Shown in pieces: positions 1 through 12,092 of a stretch of 64,000 nucleotides of DNA (its first letter is position 1; the number at the start of each line of letters is the position of its first letter). Made by a program: the position numbers and the translations under genes. The notes under the pieces are model-generated. The model was not told the origin of the DNA. It saw nothing but the letters and a program-made list of their open reading frames with translations, and did not search any database. The stretch is from Limnephilus marmoratus. Its lineage: Eukaryota; Arthropoda; Insecta; Trichoptera; Limnephilidae. The stretch is from positions 17,278,736-17,342,735 of the forward strand of contig OU862931.1 of NCBI GenBank assembly GCA_917880885.1, in the 5' to 3' direction.

Positions 1-600
1 ATGCCTTCAGCACATCGCGTAAACAAGACACACGTGATCCGAATAGTTCATAGATAACTAAAGCAATGTGAGAACTAATCACAGATTAATTACGATACAT
101 TACACATAGTGATGTACATAATAATATTTACGATAATGGTGGCATGGTTTATTATTAATGTAAAGTGTAAGGTATGTGATGATCTCGCCTTGGCCAAAGA
201 AATTGTACCGACTCAAAATGTGGCGAACCGACTATTTTCACAGTGATATCATTATTTCTCCACACACTGGCCACACCACAGAAGTTCTCGAAGCACTGAG
301 AATCTTACAATCACGCCATTGTGGTTTCTGTATCGGGGTCGATAACACATGTAGTTTGTCAATCCCTTCTGATTATTGTCGCGGTTGATAATTTAACCTA
401 TACCTGATAAATTCCAATAATTGCAATCACTAGCGCTAAGTGTTATCTCGTAGCATTGTATATTCCTGGTAAGTTAGCTATAAAATAATCCTTTCGTCAT
501 ACTTAAGGAATGAATCAAACTTTGAATTTATAATCAAAATAACAGAACTGACGTCCAGAACGAGGAGGAGGGGGAGGAGATATTACAGGCAGGATTGAGA
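1..600. other. AT-rich stretch without a recognised gene
   Basis: Open frames here are short (up to about 70 codons at 176-388) and show no domain or low-complexity signature I recognise. I see no repeat shared with the rest of the window. It is treated as intergenic or intronic DNA. Confidence 0.5.
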
Positions 601-611
601 AGGTGATAATG

Positions 612-662
612 TGAATGTGTCGTAAACACCTCACTAAGAGAACATGTGCTGGGGTGTTCTCG
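612..662 (-). repeat. LINE 3'-UTR-type hairpin fragment
   Basis: The stem AACACCTCA / TGGGGTGTT (one G:U pair) encloses a loop related to CTAAGAGAACATGTG. The same stem and loop recur at 40730-40780 and 32855-32900. In the 32.7-33.4 kb case it lies in the 3' tail of a minus-strand LINE, so this piece is probably the remnant of such a tail. The surrounding sequence is too decayed to place it further. Confidence 0.45.
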
Positions 663-829
663 TAGTTATGATAAAAAGCGATCCAAGTACGTAGATTTTA
701 ATTTTTTTCTTTATAAATTTAAATTAAGAGTAAAATTACGAGAATTGCCAAATGCCTACCCAGATTCAAAATTCTGTGCACGCCACTGTTAAAAGGTTAA
801 CAGCAATCATTTTCCAGAAAACCATGCAC

Positions 830-1260
830 AAATTTCTCTTTGTTTTTCAAATTTTTATTTAGATGTACGTAAATTTTTCCATACATCTAGTAGGAAAATA
901 TAAAAAAATACAATTTATAAGTACAGTAACATTTACAAATACATTTAAAAAAAGAATACAAAATAAAAAAGATAACTAGACAAAAATACATTATACAAGA
1001 TAACTAAGTGACTAAAATAATATTGATACGTAAGTTACAAATCAGAAAATATTTATAATGCACATTTCCTACGAAAAGTGCTGAGACTTGAGGCTTCCTT
1101 TACGGCATTTGGCAGACTGTTATAAAGTTTTTGCCCTTTATAAAACGCGCTATTTTGTGTGCACGAAAGTTTAGTTTTGGGAAGCCTAAAGTCTCCGCGT
1201 CTTCTCGTAAGATAACTGTGAACATTTTCTTGAAACATAATATTACTCTGCAGATAATTT
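830..1260 (-). pseudogene. LINE reverse-transcriptase C-terminus and 3' tail
   Basis: On the minus strand, 1238-1053 encodes a 61-residue peptide ending in a stop. It contains FYKGQKLYNSLPNAVKEA, the hallmark 'LYNSLP' block at the extreme C-terminus of many insect non-LTR reverse transcriptases. The frame continues upstream in sense to about 1260 (INYLQSNI). After the stop comes an AT-rich 3' tail to about 830, including an AATAAA-like signal. The polymerase and endonuclease domains are absent, so this is a 5'-truncated dead copy. The clade is Jockey/CR1-like by general resemblance only. Confidence 0.75.
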
Positions 1261-1287
1261 ATCCTTAGGTCTATTTAAAAAATGCAT

Positions 1288-1545
1288 TATTTTAATGTGA
1301 ATAACCCACAAGAGTCCGAACAGTCCCCTTCTGGAGCCATTGAGAGTGTGGCATCTCCAATTGGGGTATATTGTGCGGCTGAAGGTAGCGGGGAGAGGAA
1401 GAAGAAAGGGGGGAAGAAAGGCGTTGAAATACCTGGCTATTCAGATCTGGTCTCCAAAGACAGCTAAAGCTGTTTCGAGCAACGTTTCAAGTCTGAACGG
1501 TGGATTTACACTAGGGAGAAGACACTGATAGTATCTTCCACTCTG
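1288..1545 (-). mobile_element. SINE-A copy, 5' truncated, diverged
   Basis: This matches the body of the full SINE-A copies at 46071-46490 and 60857-61276, in the order CAAGAGTCC, CTGGAGCCA, CCAATTGGGGTAT, CTGGCTATTCAGATCTGG, GTATCTTCCACTCTG. The tRNA-like head is missing. Open frames over the region are shadows of the repeat, not genes. Confidence 0.85.
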
Positions 1546-1595
1546 TGTACTCGAAAAAATAAAACCCAAGTTTAGTAATCATAAACTTAGTAGAT

Positions 1596-1665
1596 CTTCG
1601 TTGTTTGTTTTTGGGGAGTTATGCCATGTTATACACGGCATAACACCCCAAAAACAAATAACGGA
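1596..1665. repeat. Palindromic Penelope-like 3' tails, head to head
   Basis: Two inverted copies of the tail motif GGCATAACACCCCAAAAAC flank a short centre at about 1631. The same tail ends the PLE fragments at 58.6 and 59.4 kb and the inverted pair at 20220-20345. Inverted tail pairs are common for Penelope-like elements. Confidence 0.6.
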
Positions 1666-2032
1666 AATGCTTAAAACTTATCTTAATAGAACTTTGTCAT
1701 TTTATTTATTTTCCCATTTTCAATCTAATTACGTTGATTTTCTTTCTTTTTTTATATTTTCACTTACTTTACGTTACTTTACGATATATGTATTTTTGTA
1801 CATGTTGATAATCTTATCTAAGTTTAATTAGTTTTAATTAGTGTTTCGTAAAAACTAGATGAACTAAATCATTTATTTCACTTTATATTTGTCGAATCTC
1901 ACTATTAATATATTGTTTTTTTTTTGCCATTTTATAATTTTCCATACTTTTGTTAAAACATATTACTAGCGGAAACTTGACTGCTTGATGCAACATAAAT
2001 ATACGTCAAATTGTGTATGCAACTTTTATATT
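1666..2032. other. AT-rich spacer
   Basis: Very T-rich on the plus strand. I recognise no gene or repeat in it. Confidence 0.5.
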
Positions 2033-2039
2033 TACTTTT

Positions 2040-2366
2040 TCATATGAATACCTTCCAAGAGTCCCAACTACTCCCGTCTGGAGCCAGTGAGTCTATTGCA
2101 TCCCTAAATAGGGTATGCTGTGAGGCTGAAGGTACTGGGGAAGGGAAGTAGATGGGGAAGATGAAGGTAGGAAAGTACCTGACTATTCAGATCTGATCAC
2201 CAAACACGGCTAAAGCCATTTCAAGCAACGTTTCAATTCTGAATGGTGGTCTTACACCAGGGCGATACTAAAAGTATCTTCCACTCTGGAACGTGCCGCA
2301 AATATACTATGTATTATTTTTAATGAATTAATCGTGAAATAACACAAATTAATCAAATAATATTGA
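2040..2366 (-). mobile_element. SINE-A copy lacking its tRNA head
   Basis: This is collinear with SINE-A from the poly(A)-proximal end (CAAGAGTCCCAACTACTCCC) through GTATCTTCCACTCTGGAAC to the AT-rich segment TTAATCAAATAAT that follows the head in full copies. The tRNA-like head is absent, consistent with 5' truncation. Divergence is moderate. Confidence 0.88.
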
Positions 2367-2504
2367 GCGAACACAAAAAAATTTCTGCGTTTCATAAATT
2401 TTAAATTAAATATCCCACTAGAAGACTAATTTAATTTAAAGACTAATTTAACTAACTAATTTACTATTAAATATTCTAAAAATACACACACTAGAAGACA
2501 GACG

Positions 2505-3048
2505 TAAAATAAACGACTTAACATTTTTATTCAAAATACTTAACTCTAAATTTGACTGTTGCGAACTACTGCAACTCATAAACTTATGAATACCGACAGT
2601 AACTACACGACAAAATACACTATTATACTGTAGCATTCATAAGTGGAACTACATTGCCCAGTCTCCGATACAACGATTTCACACTATGGGAAATCAGTAC
2701 TTAGGTGATATTGACATTTTTAACATAAACTTGGCGAATTTTGTTGATCTTATAAAAAAATTTATTCCAAAACTATTCCTGAACATATCTGTATTTTTGT
2801 AAACCTATGAAATTGCTGTATTTTTGTATTTTTATGATTTGCGTGCTTTTTTATCTAATTTTAATTTTATTATTTCTTTATCAGTTTTATTCCTAAACAT
2901 ATCTGTTTTTCTGTAAACCTATGAAATCGCTGTATTTTTGTATTTTTATGACTTGTGTGCTTTTTCATTTAATTTAATTTTTATTATTTCACTACCAAAC
3001 ATGTAAAAGCCCTTTGGGCGTTAAATAAATGAAAAAAAATGTATTTGC
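2505..3048 (+). pseudogene. LINE family J: RT C-terminus and 3' end
   Basis: From about 2537 the plus strand reads as a reverse-transcriptase C-terminus: FLFKILNSKFDCCELLQL, one in-frame stop, then IPTVTTRQNT and further sequence ending near 2800. The pattern (F-K-x-L-N, a stretch of 70-80 residues, stop) matches the last segment of insect non-LTR reverse transcriptases. A long 3' tail follows, with an internal duplicated block (TGTATTTTTGTATTTTTATGA, read with gaps, twice). It finishes with the hairpin-like GTAAAAGCCCTTTGGGCGTT, AAATAAAT and a short A run. A second copy lies at 21725-22185. Confidence 0.8.
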
Positions 3049-3112
3049 CCATGCCGGGATTCGATCCCGCGACCTTCAGCCTTACCGCTAGACCACGCCG
3101 GCCGTCAACAGC
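3049..3112 (-). repeat. tRNA-derived SINE head (degenerate tRNA)
   Basis: The minus strand carries an A-box-like TGGTCTAGCGG and a B-box GGATCGAATCC in tRNA order. The anticodon arm is missing between them, so it cannot be a working tRNA. The T-arm and the following GGCATGGGCAAATA resemble the end of the SINE-A head. It abuts the A run of the J LINE tail. Confidence 0.75.
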
Positions 3113-3625
3113 AACTGTATGTGTTTCTAAATAAATAAAAAGTATGTATGCATATAATGAACACTAATTATGTAAAGGCCCACCTGTGCGTACACCTACC
3201 AATAAACGAACAGTATAAAAGCCTAAAGCTATAAACAAAAAAAGCCAACACGTGTAAGCCTAACGACAAACGCACAGATCGTCATATTTATTTATGTTCA
3301 AACGACGGAAGTACCCGTACAACACCCAACATCCTAACTACAAACGACTAAAACAATACACTGGTAAACTTAATAAACAAGCTAGATTATTAGCGTCATC
3401 ATTATTAGCAGTTAGTATGCCTCCACTGGGTGAATGGACCGCGCGGTCGTTTAAATGTCACGCACGCCTCTGGAATAGCGCGCATACCGCGCATGCCAAT
3501 TTTTGGACTACACAGAGCGGCCAATTTATCAGCACCCTGATTAGCACAAATACAAACTTGGCTGATTTAGCGATACAGTCAGAGGTTGTCTGGAATTTTC
3601 GTAAGCAGAAAATTTTTGAAAAAAA
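3113..3625 (+). other. Unassigned stretch with a 124-codon open frame
   Basis: An ATG frame runs 3294-3668 (124 codons). It has a basic, Tyr-rich start and no domain I recognise. Its end runs through the E repeat (CGCGGTAGAAGTGAAACC at about 3640), and an inner motif (AGCGGCCAAT) recurs in the E-type repeat at 9.2 kb. A chance frame through repeat DNA is more likely than a gene. Confidence 0.4.
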
Positions 3626-4226
3626 ATCGTGTGCACACGCGGTAGAAGTGAAACCTTCAGAAAACTAAAGCAGACAAGAGTGTGGAGACTACGAAGCACT
3701 TTTTTTTATCAATGTGAAGGTTAATGTTTCCATATTTTTTGCGTCGAATTCCAGAGCACCTTATTAGTATTTGTATTTTCGTCTTCGGAGATGTCGCTTT
3801 CTTTTGTGTTTTCTTTGCCTGTTCATTTTGGAGTGGTTGAAGATTGGATATTAATTTTAAGAAAATTTTTAAAAAATTTTTTTAGATATTAGGATTTGTT
3901 TTTTTTTTTTTAAATATTACCTTTGATTTTTTTTTGATATTACCTTTGGTCCGCTGTACGTCTTGCCGCTAAGGTTCGTCAAGCGCTTTATAAGCCCCAG
4001 ACTAAATGAGACTTGCGTGGAACCGGGGATTTATCGTATTGTATTGAAACCGAGCACCCGTGAAATAAATAAATATTTTATTGCTATCTCATTCTTTCGC
4101 AGGCTAAATCCTATAGATGTATTTGTTTGTCTCTTTTTACTGTCGCTCGCTTCCGTTTCATCGGTGTTTAAATCACAAAGGTGCTAAAGTTTTCACTTCA
4201 AAAATGTGTGCAGTTCACACGCGGTA
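3626..4226 (+). repeat. E-family repeat, partial copies
   Basis: Family E is marked by CACACGCGGTAGAAGTGAAA at one end and GTGCTAAAG...GTTTTCACTTC at the other, giving short inverted ends (GAAGTGAAA / TTTTCACTT). A left end lies at 3630-3700 and a right half at 4080-4190 (CATTCTTTCGCAGGCTAAATCC through TTTTCACTTC). The pieces are separated by unrelated T-rich DNA. Confidence 0.65.
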
Positions 4227-4332
4227 GAAGTGAAACCTTAAAAAAAAACTAAAGTAGATAATAGGGTGTGAGGCTACGAAGCACTACATCTCATTCTCTC
4301 GCAGACTTACTCTTATAGATGTACATGTGTGC

Positions 4333-4769
4333 TCTTCTAATAATAATAATAATAATAATTGGATAATTTATAAAGCGCCGTTTTTGTGAAAAATCACCTC
4401 AAGGGCGCTGTACAATTTATTAGGAATGCTTAGGTTCTAACTAATTTTACTATTTATAAATGGATACAGAAACATACTTACCTGGCTGGTCACTTCCGAT
4501 AAACGCACTTTAATTAGAAAGTTTATGGAGAAGATACGGCTTTGCACGCGGAGGACATTACAGTTAACACACTGGACATTGCATGATTTTACATTATTTG
4601 CTTCCCTAGTATTACATTTATGAATAGATTAGTGGCAAAAGTACAGTTGGTATTTATTTTAAAATACTGGAGAATTTAGGACTATTAGAGTGGCAAAAGT
4701 ATTGTTGATATTTAGGGTTCTTTAGGGCTGGAGAATGTTCATGAAATGACCTTTTTTTTTTTTTCTTTT

Positions 4770-4814
<45 letters not shown>

Positions 4815-4976
4815 CTACGTTTTTACAGGTTAGTTATTTACGGTGACGAGGGCATTGAATGTGAAGGTGAAAGATTTTGAGTTTATGGATACGACTGTCT
4901 GAAAAGGTGAGTTTTAAGTCTAGCTCTAAATTCCGCCGCGTCTGTGATCATTCTTAAGTCATATGGCAGTCCTCAG
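4333..4976 (+). mobile_element. Insertion with ATA repeats, GCGCC hairpin and poly(T)
   Basis: It starts with an AAT microsatellite, then TTGGATAATTTATAAAGCGCC, with a matching GGCGCTGTACAA about 45 bases on. This module type is widespread in invertebrate repeats, and related short pieces lie at 22067-22132 and 47311-47390. A long T run (4752-4814) splits it. Its ends are inferred from the interrupted E repeat. Its class is unknown. Confidence 0.5.
4752..4814. repeat. Poly(T) tract
   Basis: About 60 consecutive T residues with two C interruptions near the start. It could be the poly(A) tail of a minus-strand retroelement or simple slippage. Confidence 0.9.
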
Positions 4977-5144
4977 TTCTCAGTGTCGCTTTTTCGTTTC
5001 ATCAAGTTTCAAATCACAACGGTGCTAAATAAGTTTTCACATTAAAAAATATGCATAGCTCTTTCTATGTCAATGTAACGATTTAACAATTTGAGATATT
5101 CATTTGATAAACATTTTTTATATGAATACCTCGCAAGAGTCCCA

Positions 5145-5432
5145 AGAGGGGGGGTAATGTAATCTTTCAGTTCAATTTTTATCCACTTCCTGAACTAACG
5201 AAAAATAAGAATATTCGCACATGTGATAAAAATGATTACATTCAATAATATTAATGTTTACTTTGCTTTATTAGTACGTTATTAGCGTTTTTTTTAACCA
5301 TCTTTTTTTGCCTGCCCCCGCTCTCACTGTGCCATCTGAACGCCCCCAAATTTTCTTTGAGTCTCCTACTGCCTCCTGAAAGTCTCAAACCCCAAAAAGG
5401 GGGCGTTATCGCCCACGTTGAGAACCTATGAT
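5145..5432 (-). mobile_element. F-family hAT-like element, truncated
   Basis: The minus strand begins CATAGGTTCTCAACGTGGGC and runs through GATAACGCCCCC, GAGACTTTCAGG and GGGCGTTCAGATGGCA. This is collinear with the left 150 bp of the better-preserved element at 43969-44468. The opposite end is not seen. Confidence 0.65.
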
Positions 5433-7500
5433 GTAGATAAATATAATTATTTTAAGTTACATTTTATTTACGTACGTATGTACCTATATTGTTGATTTTG
5501 TATTCTTCCCATTCGCAACAAATTAATTATGTAACAAGGATTTCCTCGAAAACATTAAATCAAATTCGTGAGATGTGATCAGTTTATTGTCACTTTTTAT
5601 AACCGGTTGTTCATCTTTTACAATTCCAAAAAATAATCCAAAAACGTGGGAATCATTCTAAACTCGTTAAAGTATCACACGGTGCCAACAGCCGAGGTTG
5701 TTTTAATTTCGGGTTAAATATTTATAAAAACGATAGCTCTATAGACTTCATTGAAAATTAATGTAAATCTGTTATAAATTGATAAAAGATGCCGTTTAGA
5801 AGACTCAATAATATACCATGTTACACGTTACACACCAAATCATTAAATAACGACGGCGATAAAGGTGTAAACGTAATAAAATTTTTTTTTTATTCCATGT
5901 TAAAGCAATGAACTGTTAATGATCTTGTTGCTGTTTAGACAAAAACTTCTAAGAATTTTTTTGGCGGAACAACGTCGGATCTGCTAAAAATTGAGAATCG
6001 TTGTGTTGGCTTATTGTAATTTCCTTTTGATGATTTAAAAGTGCATTTTCAGAATGTTTAATGAAATGCAAAATATCAAAACAACACTATATTTATTTTT
6101 CTCTAGAACATTAAAAATGCAAACGAAACTTTAAACACCTTTACTGCAAAACCGTACAAAATCGCATATCCGAAATTGTTCTTCGGGACCGTCGCGTCGT
6201 CGGTATCCATGATTTTCGGACGATTTGTCTGTCTGTTGTGATGTTGACGAATAAGACGATAGATCTGTTTAATAAAAAGACACAAAAATCTACACTATGA
6301 AAGAGTCTCGTCAATTCACAGTAGTTGTAAAAAAATTAACATTAAAAATTTAAATCAACAAGGTGACTGTTTTCAGCGCATTTTCATAAACAGTTTTTTG
6401 GTTTAAACATGTTTGAATCATGCCGAAGTCACTGGCAAGAATATTTTTAAAATTCAAAATCTACAGACAGGTATCTAACTAACTCAAAATGGAGTAACAC
6501 AATTAACTGGAATCTAGAGAATTAAATTAAACAATTAACTCGGTAAACTAATTGAGCATGAATTGATTGCATGGGAAGATTCTTTGGGTTACAAAGAAAG
6601 TGATAGTTTGGTCATGTGAAAAGAATGACAGATGATAAGAAACAGAAAACCATGATAAACTTATGATCCAGTTACAAATCGAGGAGGAGGTGGATTGACT
6701 GCGTTGAAATGGAGCAGGAAGAGAAGGCCAAATATAAATTAATGCCCATAGAAGAACAACTATGAGACGAAGTAATATTGTACCAAAAAGAACATATGTT
6801 TGTTCTGAAACACCCACGTAAATAATAAAATAAAGTTAATATGAACTAGACTGATTGATTTTTTTTATAAACACCTCCTTTATAAAAAGAGCCAATAACC
6901 AATAATTTGGCTTATCAAAAAGAAATAACAAATTTGCAAAGCTGGTAAATTACATATTATGAATACAATGGAAAACACACAAAGGCGATATAATAACTTA
7001 TTAATAGAAAAAAGTAGTTATTGTATTGAATAAAGCGATAATTAGGAGATATCTCTGGCATGACTACAAGTACCAACCTACACATATTTTGAAAAGCTGG
7101 CCATTATCGACATAAACAGTAATACAAAGCATGGTCGTGGGTTGAACACAGATTGATGATTTCAACATTGTTACACTTCCATTGATACTCTCATCATTAA
7201 TGAAAATGATGAATATTCAAATAGCAAGATGGGTGTCATATTCAGAAATAAAAGTATAGCTAAAGACAACAAAAATGATGTTAGCCTTTTCTGAGAAATT
7301 TAAAAGATTAAGAATTAATAATAGTAGTTAGTGGTAATACGAGTAGTAGGTAGAATTTAAATAGTGTAATATTATAAACAAAATTTTGAAAAGAAGCTCA
7401 AATCATAAACGAAATATTTTTTCAATTCGAGACATATAATATAACATAACACAAATATTTGAAAGATTATATCGATTGTGCCCAGACAATCAAACCAAAA
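5433..7500. other. AT-rich stretch without recognised features
   Basis: Several short open frames exist on both strands (the longest is under 90 codons, at 6548-6817). None shows a recognisable domain, and I found no repeat shared with the rest of the window. Confidence 0.45.
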
Positions 7501-7614
7501 CTAAAAAAACGTGATTTCTTAAGGCTCCGCAACCGGGCCCGAAAAGAAGAAGATGGAGAGATACGAAATTACGAATGTTAGAGGAGAGCGCTAACATTTA
7601 CAGCGACAAAATCG

Positions 7615-8070
7615 ATGCGAAAATTGCGAAAATGTTTAATAAAACACGACTCGTTTAAAATAGAGAAAAAATCTTGCGGGCATCGTCTTAAACAGCATTT
7701 AAAGAAACACTGTGAATTTTTTCATACATATAAGTTGATCAACATCCGAGATGATCTACACATTGAACCATTGCTACTCTTCATAGAAAAATTGCAACTG
7801 AGGTGGCTTGGGCATGTACTAAGAAAGTCTGAAGACCGAATTCCGAGAAGATACTGAGTGCGATTCCAGAGGTTAGACGTCCAATGGGCCGCCCCAGACA
7901 CAGTTGGGCGAGGCAATTCCAGGAACTGTGTGAGGAGAGGATGAGTCTACCATAGACAGAGGCCAAACAATCAGCACAAGACAGGGACGTATGGAGGAGC
8001 CATGTCGATGCAATGGGTCCCCGACCCGAATAGGATAAGGGGAAGAAGATGATGATGATGATGATGATAT
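7615..8070 (+). pseudogene. LINE RT C-terminus with frameshift, stops and GAT tail
   Basis: One plus-strand frame reads LQLRWLGHVLRKSEDRIPRR up to 7856. This is the 'LRWxGHVxR' block typical of the C-terminus of craniofacial-type LINE reverse transcriptases. The protein then continues in another frame (RRPMGRPRHSWARQFQELC, 7870-7940) to an in-frame stop where the family usually has Trp, and on to the final stop near 8030. The 3' end GGTCCCCGACCCGAATAG is followed by a GAT microsatellite (8047-8069). A related tail lies at 58727-58850. At least one frameshift and two premature stops make it non-functional. Confidence 0.8.
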
Positions 8071-8955
8071 AACTTGTAAAATAACTAAAACAAATGTGTT
8101 TATAGTACTTTCCGGAGCATACTTTGCGATTTTTTTTTATCGAGGGAATTTTATATAATTTGCGTTTCGGCGCGGGCAATGTCTAGATATTATCTTCAAG
8201 AATAACATATATTTTTTTAAGAGCTTTAAAACTTCACGTGTTTAAGGGAGATATGTAAGAAATCGGAAGAAATTCGGGTTGCGGGCTCTTAACTGCATGC
8301 TGATAAAATATTATAAGACACAAGCTTATACACCAGACAAACGCTGCATTTAATGAACACTCTGCCTGTACACCATAAATGTTACGCTTTAGGTACGAAG
8401 AATTATTTATCTGCCTGCTCCGCGGGAGATTCCTCGTTGAGTTACTGAAGATAGTATTATTGTTGTTCTTACTCCCCAGTGGGTTGTACGCAGTCAGGCT
8501 GAACCAGAACACCGTCCCATCTTATGGGTGAGGGGTTCGCGTGAGAACCACTGACTCGACTACTGCTTGCTTAATGCTTACCTGGAACAAAAAGAAGAAA
8601 AAAATTAATAATTGGACAAAAAGAAGACGCAAATGATTTAATGTATCAGTACAACGAACGAGACAAGGATACTATAACGAATTAAGGGATTTAGAAGGTA
8701 GCAATGGGTATTTTCCTTTTTTGGTTTCCAAAACAGTGGTGTTTTTTTATAAATTTATAAACCTGACTACTGTACGATGTCGTCAACAAACGAAGTGTTG
8801 CATTTACACTATGAGGAAAACGCTAAAACATTAAAGATTTTCCCACAAAGACCGATGGTTGAAAGAAATTACCATCTGGTAATAAGCCAACCTTTCTACC
8901 ACCATGAGAGACAAAATGTTCAAAAATGTGAATATAAACATAAATACCACTTGAA
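8071..8955. other. No recognised gene
   Basis: 8230-8580 is somewhat less AT-rich, and a 92-codon minus-strand frame crosses it (8234-8512), without recognisable domains. No shared repeat was noticed. Confidence 0.4.
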
Positions 8956-9345
8956 TGTTTTGAAGTCAAATTCGGATGAAACGGAAATGACGCACTAACG
9001 TGAAGCGTCAAACTGGCTGCTTTGATTTTTTTTATTTATTTTATTTTATTTATTTTTTTTATTAGTATCTACAGCAAAATTTGTACATAATGTATTTATA
9101 AATTATATTATATTTAGGTATTATAAAGCACATTATTTTTTTAGTATTCAGTTGTCTTTACATGGTCTTCAGTATGTTACGATGTCACTTTTAAAGGCTC
9201 CTCTTGGTTGAGATATGAGACGGAAATGACGCTAGGTCTGCGCTCATTGGCCGCTTTGATTATCTATGACCTCACTTTTCAAGGCCTATTGGTTGAGATT
9301 GTTTTGGTAAAGTTTCGCTTCTACCGCGTGTGAACTGCACTCGAT
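8956..9345 (-). repeat. E-type repeat, diverged
   Basis: The right edge reads GTTTCGCTTCTACCGCGTG, the reverse complement of the E left end. The left edge reads AAATTCGGATGAAACGGAAA, as in the minus-strand E copy at 48.1 kb. The interior carries two similar blocks (ATGAGACGGAAATGACGC and GGATGAAACGGAAATGACGC). The 73-codon frame at 8777-8998 overlaps its edge and is probably incidental. Confidence 0.5.
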
Positions 9346-9469
9346 TTTTTTAATTGATCAAGCGTTGAATTAGTGTTAATGTTTGCTAAGAACATGGATT
9401 GTAGGTGTACAAAAAAAAGGTGAAATTCGACATCTTCAAGCTTCAATCATTTAAGACCAAATTTTCAGA

Positions 9470-9683
9470 GCCACAAAGGGCAGTCCAAACAAGAGATGGA
9501 CCAGTCAAGGGCTAAGTTGGCAACTCGGATCTCGTGAGTTCAATTCCTTAGCTGGCTAAGTCCTCCATCATCTTCCATCTTCATAAAGCAACATCTTCCA
9601 CTTACTGTGATGGTAGTAAGAGATTTTAAATTATTGTCTGGTTATCCGCAACCCGGGAATGTCCGTCTTTTGTTAAAAAAAAA
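9470..9683 (+). mobile_element. Putative tRNA-derived SINE
   Basis: A B-box-like GAGTTCAATTCC lies at about 9535 after a degenerate A-box region, and the unit ends in an A run (9675-9683). Length and order (tRNA-like head, body, A tail) fit a SINE. No second copy was found here, so the call is tentative. Confidence 0.45.
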
Positions 9684-12092
9684 CATGGTTTTAGAACGGC
9701 AGGAACAATGGTTAGGTTTACATTAAAAAAATACAAAGAAAATTAGCAGTGCATGGCGTATTAGTATTGCACACGACGTGTACGTATAGCGATATTTCTT
9801 TATCTTCTCGATAATGACTATTTTTAGATACCTACCATATAAAAAAAACCTAATATTTGCACAGCATACAGAGCTTAGAATTGTCAGATATTGAAGTTTG
9901 TGTAAACATGCGAGCAGATGTGTTTTTCTAATACTTATTATCAGTAGATTTGGATTTTGACACGGGTGAGCGACTTCCCTAATAATAATATTATGATTTG
10001 AAAAAGGTGCTAAGTGATGTACAAAAGATTGTGTAGGCATATAATAAACACTGATGAACAAACTATTTTATCAGCAAGGTCAATATTATATACCTATTTT
10101 CGAAAGAAAAATTGATGAAAATAAGGCACGAACTAGGATTTAGAAATATGGCTTGACTTACAATATTCAATAATATTCATAAAGTTTAACACAATAAAAT
10201 CTAAATTTCCAAGCTAAATTTCCAATCTTTGAACTTGAGGTATTCCAATATAATGGCCTAAGGCGATACAAGGTACAATATCCGTACTCAAGCCATCGAA
10301 ATGATAAATTGGTCCGCGAATTAAACATCAACATGATGCAATAAATTTAATTGTATTTTTTTCTGTAAGTACCAGCAAAAATCTAATCAAAACGTCAGAC
10401 ACTCGATTCAGGTCAATACCACGAACCGTCTAAATCGCAAATGTACCATGAACAATGGGCAACAAAAAAAATAACATCGTGGAGTAACAAATTACAAATT
10501 ACGAGGCCAGCGAAGACGGAATGGAAAAGGAACGAAATGAAATGAAACAGAAAACGAACGAAACAAAAAACCAACAATGCAGTCGAACGAAAGGAGAAGT
10601 GGTCCAGTCGAGACTAGAAAGACCAGTTCTGGTACGGAGGCTGGAAATACAAAATCATCCTCAAGACTAGTTTCATGTTCCAAGCTTTACTCTGTACGAC
10701 AAATAGATGAACTTAGTCTTGAGCAGGGTACTTTAGTTTGTCCCGTTGTTGTGGGAGAAGTTGGAGGCGGATCAAGTCTTTGAACGTGCATGAGTGAGGT
10801 CGAGAGGATGGTTGAAATTACACCATAAACTTCACAAGTGTCCATGTTACTATTTTTGTAAAATCTGTACACGGAGATCACAGAATTTAGGTATGGATAT
10901 GATCGGATAAAATCATTTGCAAAACATTGAGTTCGGTTGAGAGGAGAGTTAAAATTACACAACAATTTTCACAAATATTCAGTTCGTATTTTTGTACAAT
11001 CTGTATGGCGAGATCATAGAAATCAGGTATTGGTCAGGGACTTTCACGATCGATTATTTTCATTTTGTAATATTGTTTTATTCATTTTGTAATATAAATT
11101 CAGATAATAAACCCAATTAAAATGGGATACGGCACAGAATTTGAGTAGAAATATGAAGGAAATGTATGACCTTACTTTCAATAAACTGAAACATGTAGTT
11201 CACATTGAGAACAAAATATGGCAGAAAATACTAGCATAATTGGTAAAAGTTTATTCGTCATAGAAAATGTCTCACATTTAATAAGTTTCTTTGACAAATT
11301 GTAAAGCGTTTATGAGTTGTCCTTACACATTAAATTTACATTAGTTAGCATAAATATTATATTTAATTACGTCCATAAAAAGCACTACCTCGCCAAAAAA
11401 CAAAATTAGGATTTAAAAAAATAAAAGTAACTTTAGTGTTGGTGATAACGACTCCTTTATATTCCCTCGTGAGCTCGTTAGGAAAAAAATAAAATAAAGA
11501 TTGTTGAAGAAGTCTAACGGGATGGAATAGGTTTTTTACAGGAAATAATTTGTCTTGTAATGTTGTGGGATCGTCTTTATATTCAATTAACAATATTACG
11601 TTCTTTTCAGGGGTCCATAGGTTCTTACGGACACTCGGTGTTCAGAATCCTGGCTGGAGGCTTTAGAAATCCGAGACGCTGTATGGACCGAAGGAGGGAG
11701 AGGAAAAGGGGCGGGTCATTGTTAGGCTGTGTCTGAGAAAAGAAAGATTAAGAAATATCCCGTCTGGACAAATTGGACGAGAAGCCATTCAAAGCAGAGG
11801 GATTACCTTTAATGCGTTAGCCCCTAGATCTGTTTTTAATAAGGGCAGGGGACTTAACTATATATTAATTGCAACGGAATGTCGTATACTTTAAGTTGAC
11901 TCAAACAAATTACGTTTAAAGGTAACTTTAAGCCACACGAAAACAACAAAAAAAAACTACAAGTGATAAAGAAAAACAAGTTAGGTCCAATAAACTCTCA
12001 GTAGGTACCAAAACGTGTTGTATACATTTCAAAGGTTAAAGTCATTAATCTTCCTTCATAATTTACATAAACTAATAAGTAGAGGGAATAAC
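9684..12092. other. Stretch without recognised genes
   Basis: The longest frame is 112 codons (minus, 9723-10061) and is hydrophobic and low in complexity. A 68-codon plus frame at 10577-10783 is Ser/Gly/Glu-rich with no domain I recognise. No copies of the window's repeat families were seen. Confidence 0.4.

Larger units (their letters stand above)
4205..5036 (+). repeat. E-family repeat interrupted by a 650-bp insertion
   Basis: The left part (4205-4332) begins GTGTGCAGTTCACACGCGG and runs through TCATTCTCTCGCAGAC. The right part resumes at about 4977 with AGTGTCGC and ends TTTTCACATT near 5030. The intact copy at 47098-47310 shows these two parts are normally contiguous, so 4333-4976 is an insertion. 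Confidence 0.7.

Noticed and set aside
3294..3668. 124-codon host gene candidate
   Set aside because: Its 3' part runs through the E repeat and an inner motif recurs in another E-type copy; no domain recognised.
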